From assembly GCA_963581185.1 (NCBI GenBank), contig CAUZOB010000103.1, positions 1 through 17,183 of the forward strand: DNA of 17,183 bases, read 5' to 3'. Each line of letters opens with the position of its first letter. Positions within the stretch are counted from its first letter, which is position 1. Below the pieces are notes generated by a model. That model saw only the letters and a program-made list of their open reading frames with translations. It was not told where the DNA came from and did no database searches. Shown here one piece after another: positions 14,732-17,183 of the stretch. The stretch is from SAT2750 sp963581185 (GTDB lineage Bacteria > Planctomycetota > Planctomycetia > Pirellulales > Pirellulaceae). The position numbers and the translations under genes are program-made.

Positions 14732-15754
14732 ATGGCAGCCAGAACGACAGCGGGTAGCGGAATTGATCGACGTGGCTTCCTCAAGCAGGGAACAGCCGGC
14801 CTCTCGCTGGCTGGTCTATCAAGCAGCCTGGCTGCGACGGCCAAGCGGCCACCGCTGCGTATCGGTCTGAACGCCGATCCTCATCTGCTGGGCCGCAGGG
14901 CAGCTGGCAATGAGGCGAATTTCAAGAAGTTCGTCGAGCAGATGAAGGAGTTCAAGCCGCATTGTGCTTTCGACCTGGGCGACTTTGGCTGCCAGATCGC
15001 CGAAGGCCAGACAACTCAGCAGATGCATGATGGTCAGCTGGAGGCCTTGAAGCACCATGTCAGTGTGTTTGCCCAGTTATCCTGTCCGCGTTACCATGTG
15101 ATCGGCAATCACGATGTGGGATGGCTTAAGGGGGGTGAAGAGAAGATCACGCCTGCAGACCTGATCGGGCGCGGGCATGCGGGCGAGGATATTACCAAGG
15201 ACGAGTTCCTGGCTGCGACCGGCACACCGCATCGTCATTACTCATTTGATGTCGACGATATTCACTTCATCGTGCTCGATGGCAACAACGCGGCCGACGA
15301 CTCCTCACCGCCTGCCGGCCACGACGGACTGACTGGCGGCTATTTTATCGACAAGGCGCAAAAGAAGTGGTTGGCTACTGACCTGGCCAACAATCGCCAG
15401 AAGCCAAAAATCGTCTTCTGTCACGAGGAACTTCATCACACACCCGAAAAGGGCTCAGGCCAGGGCGGCGACACGCCCTTCGTTGCGGTCGGCAAGCAAA
15501 ACTCCTATGTCGACAATGGCTGGGAGATTCGCTCAATGCTTGCCGAGGATGGCCGTGTGTTGGCCTGTTTCTTCGGTCACAAGCACCGCAATCGATGGAC
15601 GGTATACGACAAGACCCACTACATCACGATGGCCGCCACACACTGGGAATGCAGCTTTGCTGCTATCACGATCGGCAGGACATTCGACATCCAGGGGTAC
15701 GGCGGCCAGCGGTCGTACCAGCTGCCATTGCCATCCTGGCTGGCCGGGTCATAG
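14732..15754 (+). CDS. Tat-exported calcineurin-like metallophosphoesterase
   Basis: 340 residues. The twin-arginine motif DRRGFLKQG (R13-R14) precedes a hydrophobic, Ala/Ser-rich leader ending near AATA (37). All metallophosphoesterase motifs are intact: D49-P-H51, G83-D84, G125-N-H-D128, H231 in FCHEE and G282-H-K-H285. This gives a full dinuclear metal site, and Tat export suggests the metals are loaded in the cytoplasm. The substrate is unknown; the secreted phosphatase/phosphodiesterase class is the best guess. It is divergent from, and clearly different in sequence to, the neighbouring LPDTQNY phosphoesterase, so the two are not a recent duplication. The ATG has only a weak GGGA upstream. 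The stop lies 9 bp from the stop of the convergent lipoprotein gene. Confidence 0.92.
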   Translation: MAARTTAGSGIDRRGFLKQGTAGLSLAGLSSSLAATAKRPPLRIGLNADPHLLGRRAAGNEANFKKFVEQMKEFKPHCAFDLGDFGCQIAEGQTTQQMHDGQLEALKHHVSVFAQLSCPRYHVIGNHDVGWLKGGEEKITPADLIGRGHAGEDITKDEFLAATGTPHRHYSFDVDDIHFIVLDGNNAADDSSPPAGHDGLTGGYFIDKAQKKWLATDLANNRQKPKIVFCHEELHHTPEKGSGQGGDTPFVAVGKQNSYVDNGWEIRSMLAEDGRVLACFFGHKHRNRWTVYDKTHYITMAATHWECSFAAITIGRTFDIQGYGGQRSYQLPLPSWLAGS

Positions 15755-15763
15755 CGACGGTGG

Positions 15764-16204
15764 CTACATGTCCAAGTTCAGTGACGAGATCAGCTGCTTT
15801 CCATTGCGTTTCGTCACGGTAATCAAGAGCTTGTTGCCGTTTGGCGCTTTAGCAGAAACCACCGTGCCAGAGGGACTTTCGCTGACGACGGTCCAGTTGC
15901 TCAATTTACTCGCGTCGGCACCCGTTCCCGTGAACGATTGGGAGAAACCAATCAGGAATCCCTTGCGGAATTCAGCCCGGTCCGTTTCGCTGGTCATCGA
16001 CTGGTAGATCGGCCCCACGTCCTGTCCAACAGCTGTAAAATTCTCCCAGTCAATGTAATCCTCCGCTGACGAATCATTGTTTGACATGGCGGCAAATGCC
16101 TTCTTCGCAAATTCAGCATCTGCGCCGGCTGGTCCCGAGCATCCTGGCAGCACGGCAAGGCTCATGAGCCAGACAGCGACAACGGCGATCCTGGTATTCT
16201 TCAT
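15764..16204 (-). CDS. Small lipoprotein of unknown function
   Basis: 146 residues. MKNTRIAVVAVWLMSLAVLPGCSG is a lipoprotein-type leader with LPGC at 19-22, so C22 would be lipidated; Pro at the -2 position is unusual but the leader otherwise fits. The mature part (about 28-146) is acidic and begins with a helical FAKKAFAAMSNNDSS, then YIDWENFTAVGQDVG, RAEFRKGFLIGFSQSF and a beta-rich end (NWTVVSESPSGTVVSAKA, KLLITVTKRNGKQLI). The layout suggests a cystatin/NTF2-like or DUF4878-like alpha+beta fold, a guess only. GGAG lies 8 nt upstream of the ATG, inside the 15-bp gap that separates it from the upstream propeller gene, so the two are co-transcribed. Confidence 0.82.
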   Translation of the reverse strand: MKNTRIAVVAVWLMSLAVLPGCSGPAGADAEFAKKAFAAMSNNDSSAEDYIDWENFTAVGQDVGPIYQSMTSETDRAEFRKGFLIGFSQSFTGTGADASKLSNWTVVSESPSGTVVSAKAPNGNKLLITVTKRNGKQLISSLNLDM

Positions 16205-16219
16205 TTCGACATTCTCCGA

Positions 16220-17183
16220 TCATTCATAAGACTGCAGGTAGTGATTGTGCCTGTTGGCTGGCTCAAATGAGTACAGGCTGGCCCGTTCAAGGTGAAAACG
16301 CAGCTTGATTGCCCGTGCCTGCAGGAGCTGGCAATTCGGGTTCTTGTTCCAGGTCAGCACGTGCTGCACGCTGTCCGTCATGATAACTGCACAGTCATCG
16401 CTGCTGAAGCCATCGATCACCTCTCCTTCCGCATCGAGCGCTTCGACCCGGATCGTGCCCCCTTCGGCATTGGCGTTCACGATCAACGTGTCGCCCAGGA
16501 AGACAAACGGTTTGGTGGTCATGCTGCCCAGCTCGTCGGCCTCGACCGAGACAAAGCCATCAACGCGGATGGTGGCCAGCCCAACTCCTTTGGCCGGAGG
16601 CCTGGCATCCGGATCCAGCTTGGGTGGATCGCCGCTCCAGGTCCACCAGTGCTTGGCGTTGCTTCCCGAGTAGTAAAAGTAGAGCTTGTCACCAACCCGG
16701 ATTGGCTGGGGTGTGTAATAGGGCGTGATGTATCCCCAGTCCCACTCCTTGTCCTTCTCGCCATAGGGCAGGAATGTTGCCTGCTGAGTGGCATTGGACC
16801 AGTCGCGATCTTCATCCAGTGCCTGTTTCGAGATAGCTCCTTCACCGCCGACACGTGACCAGGCGACACCGTCACGGCTGAAGGCCAGTTGCAGGTCCTG
16901 GCGATCTGTCCAGGGCTTGTCAGCTGGAATCGGCTTGAGTGACTCATTGTGATATGTACCGATCAATCCCAGGTAGACGCCGTCATAAGGCAGCGGGGCC
17001 ATCTGGTAGAACTGGGTTTGTTGATGAGCATCCATCCTGGTCCGTCGCAGCACGGTTACCTTCGGTGACCAGTTGAGAAAGTCCGCACTCTCTGTGCGGC
17101 TGATGAGCCGGGTGTTTGGTGGTCCAAATCTGAGGATCGCTACATACCGTCGTGAGCGAAAGTCCCAGAAGGGGCAGATCTGT
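16220..17183 (-). CDS. Glycosidase-like five-bladed propeller protein with C-terminal beta domain (5' end beyond window)
   Basis: The frame is open through the right edge, so at least 320 residues lie here and the true start is outside. Reading upstream of the GTG at 17053 continues protein-like sequence, including FWDFRSRRYVAILRFG and SADFLNWSP, so that GTG is internal. Propeller blades are visible: LPYDGVYLGLIGTYHNE, LQLAFSRDGVAWSR, WGYITPYYTPQPIRVGDKLY, GVGLATIRVDGFVSVEA. The C-terminal part (last 95 or so residues in view: TIRVEALDAEGEVIDGFS, DCAVIMTDSVQHVLTW, AIKLRFHLERASLYSFE) is a beta domain commonly appended to such planctomycete proteins in my recollection. The fold class is that of GH32/GH43/GH117-like proteins, so hydrolysis of a marine-type glycan is possible but the catalytic residues cannot be assigned. 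It precedes the small lipoprotein gene in an operon. Confidence 0.82.
   Translation of the reverse strand, partial: QICPFWDFRSRRYVAILRFGPPNTRLISRTESADFLNWSPKVTVLRRTRMDAHQQTQFYQMAPLPYDGVYLGLIGTYHNESLKPIPADKPWTDRQDLQLAFSRDGVAWSRVGGEGAISKQALDEDRDWSNATQQATFLPYGEKDKEWDWGYITPYYTPQPIRVGDKLYFYYSGSNAKHWWTWSGDPPKLDPDARPPAKGVGLATIRVDGFVSVEADELGSMTTKPFVFLGDTLIVNANAEGGTIRVEALDAEGEVIDGFSSDDCAVIMTDSVQHVLTWNKNPNCQLLQARAIKLRFHLERASLYSFEPANRHNHYLQSYE

Noticed and set aside
1..17183. CRISPR arrays, insertion sequences, tRNA or rRNA genes, phage or defence genes
   Set aside because: No direct-repeat array, transposase motif, RNA gene or defence-type domain was seen on either strand.

Overview
The window looks like a chromosomal segment of a planctomycete, probably of the Pirellulaceae (Rhodopirellula-like) type. 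This is inferred from gene content, not from a marker gene: a DUF1501 protein with a twin-arginine leader, a secreted protein with an N-terminal SHD1 domain, a DUF4198 protein, secreted five-bladed-propeller glycosidase-like proteins, a phosphoesterase with the LPDTQNY motif, and generally weak or absent Shine-Dalgarno sequences. I see no rRNA, tRNA, CRISPR array, insertion sequence, integrase or phage gene.

Layout. Positions 1-174 have no gene but carry a small palindromic motif. From 175 to 2862 the minus strand holds a small membrane-anchored protein with an SH3/Tudor-like tail, an amidase-signature enzyme and a DUF4198 secreted protein. From 3044 to 5431 the plus strand holds two secreted beta-propeller proteins, one SHD1-glycosidase-like and one arylsulfotransferase/PQQ-like. 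A minus-strand DUF1501 protein follows (5461-6846). Next is a plus-strand secreted protein of unknown function with lower GC (7062-7904), then what appears to be a collapsed membrane-protein gene (7957-8269).

The most coherent unit is the plus-strand cassette at 8312-11059: CDP-alcohol phosphatidyltransferase, CDP-diacylglycerol synthase, PlsC-type acyltransferase and a DedA/VTT-like membrane protein. The genes overlap or nearly abut. Together they could take lysophosphatidate to phosphatidate, to CDP-diacylglycerol, to a phospholipid whose head group is unknown. The first enzyme resembles E. coli YnbA and has Asn at two of the four canonical Asp positions of the CDP-alcohol motif.

Downstream are a secreted double alpha/beta-hydrolase whose first half has Gly in place of the nucleophilic Ser (11168-13537), two divergent metallophosphoesterases (13590-14546 minus, 14732-15754 plus), and a minus-strand pair of a small lipoprotein and a glycosidase-like propeller protein that runs off the right edge (15764-17183).

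Most products appear exported (Sec, Tat or lipoprotein leaders). This fits a cell-surface or periplasmic polymer-degrading and metal/phosphate-handling repertoire, with the lipid cassette as a separate membrane-building module. All family calls are from sequence reading and memory; no database search was possible.
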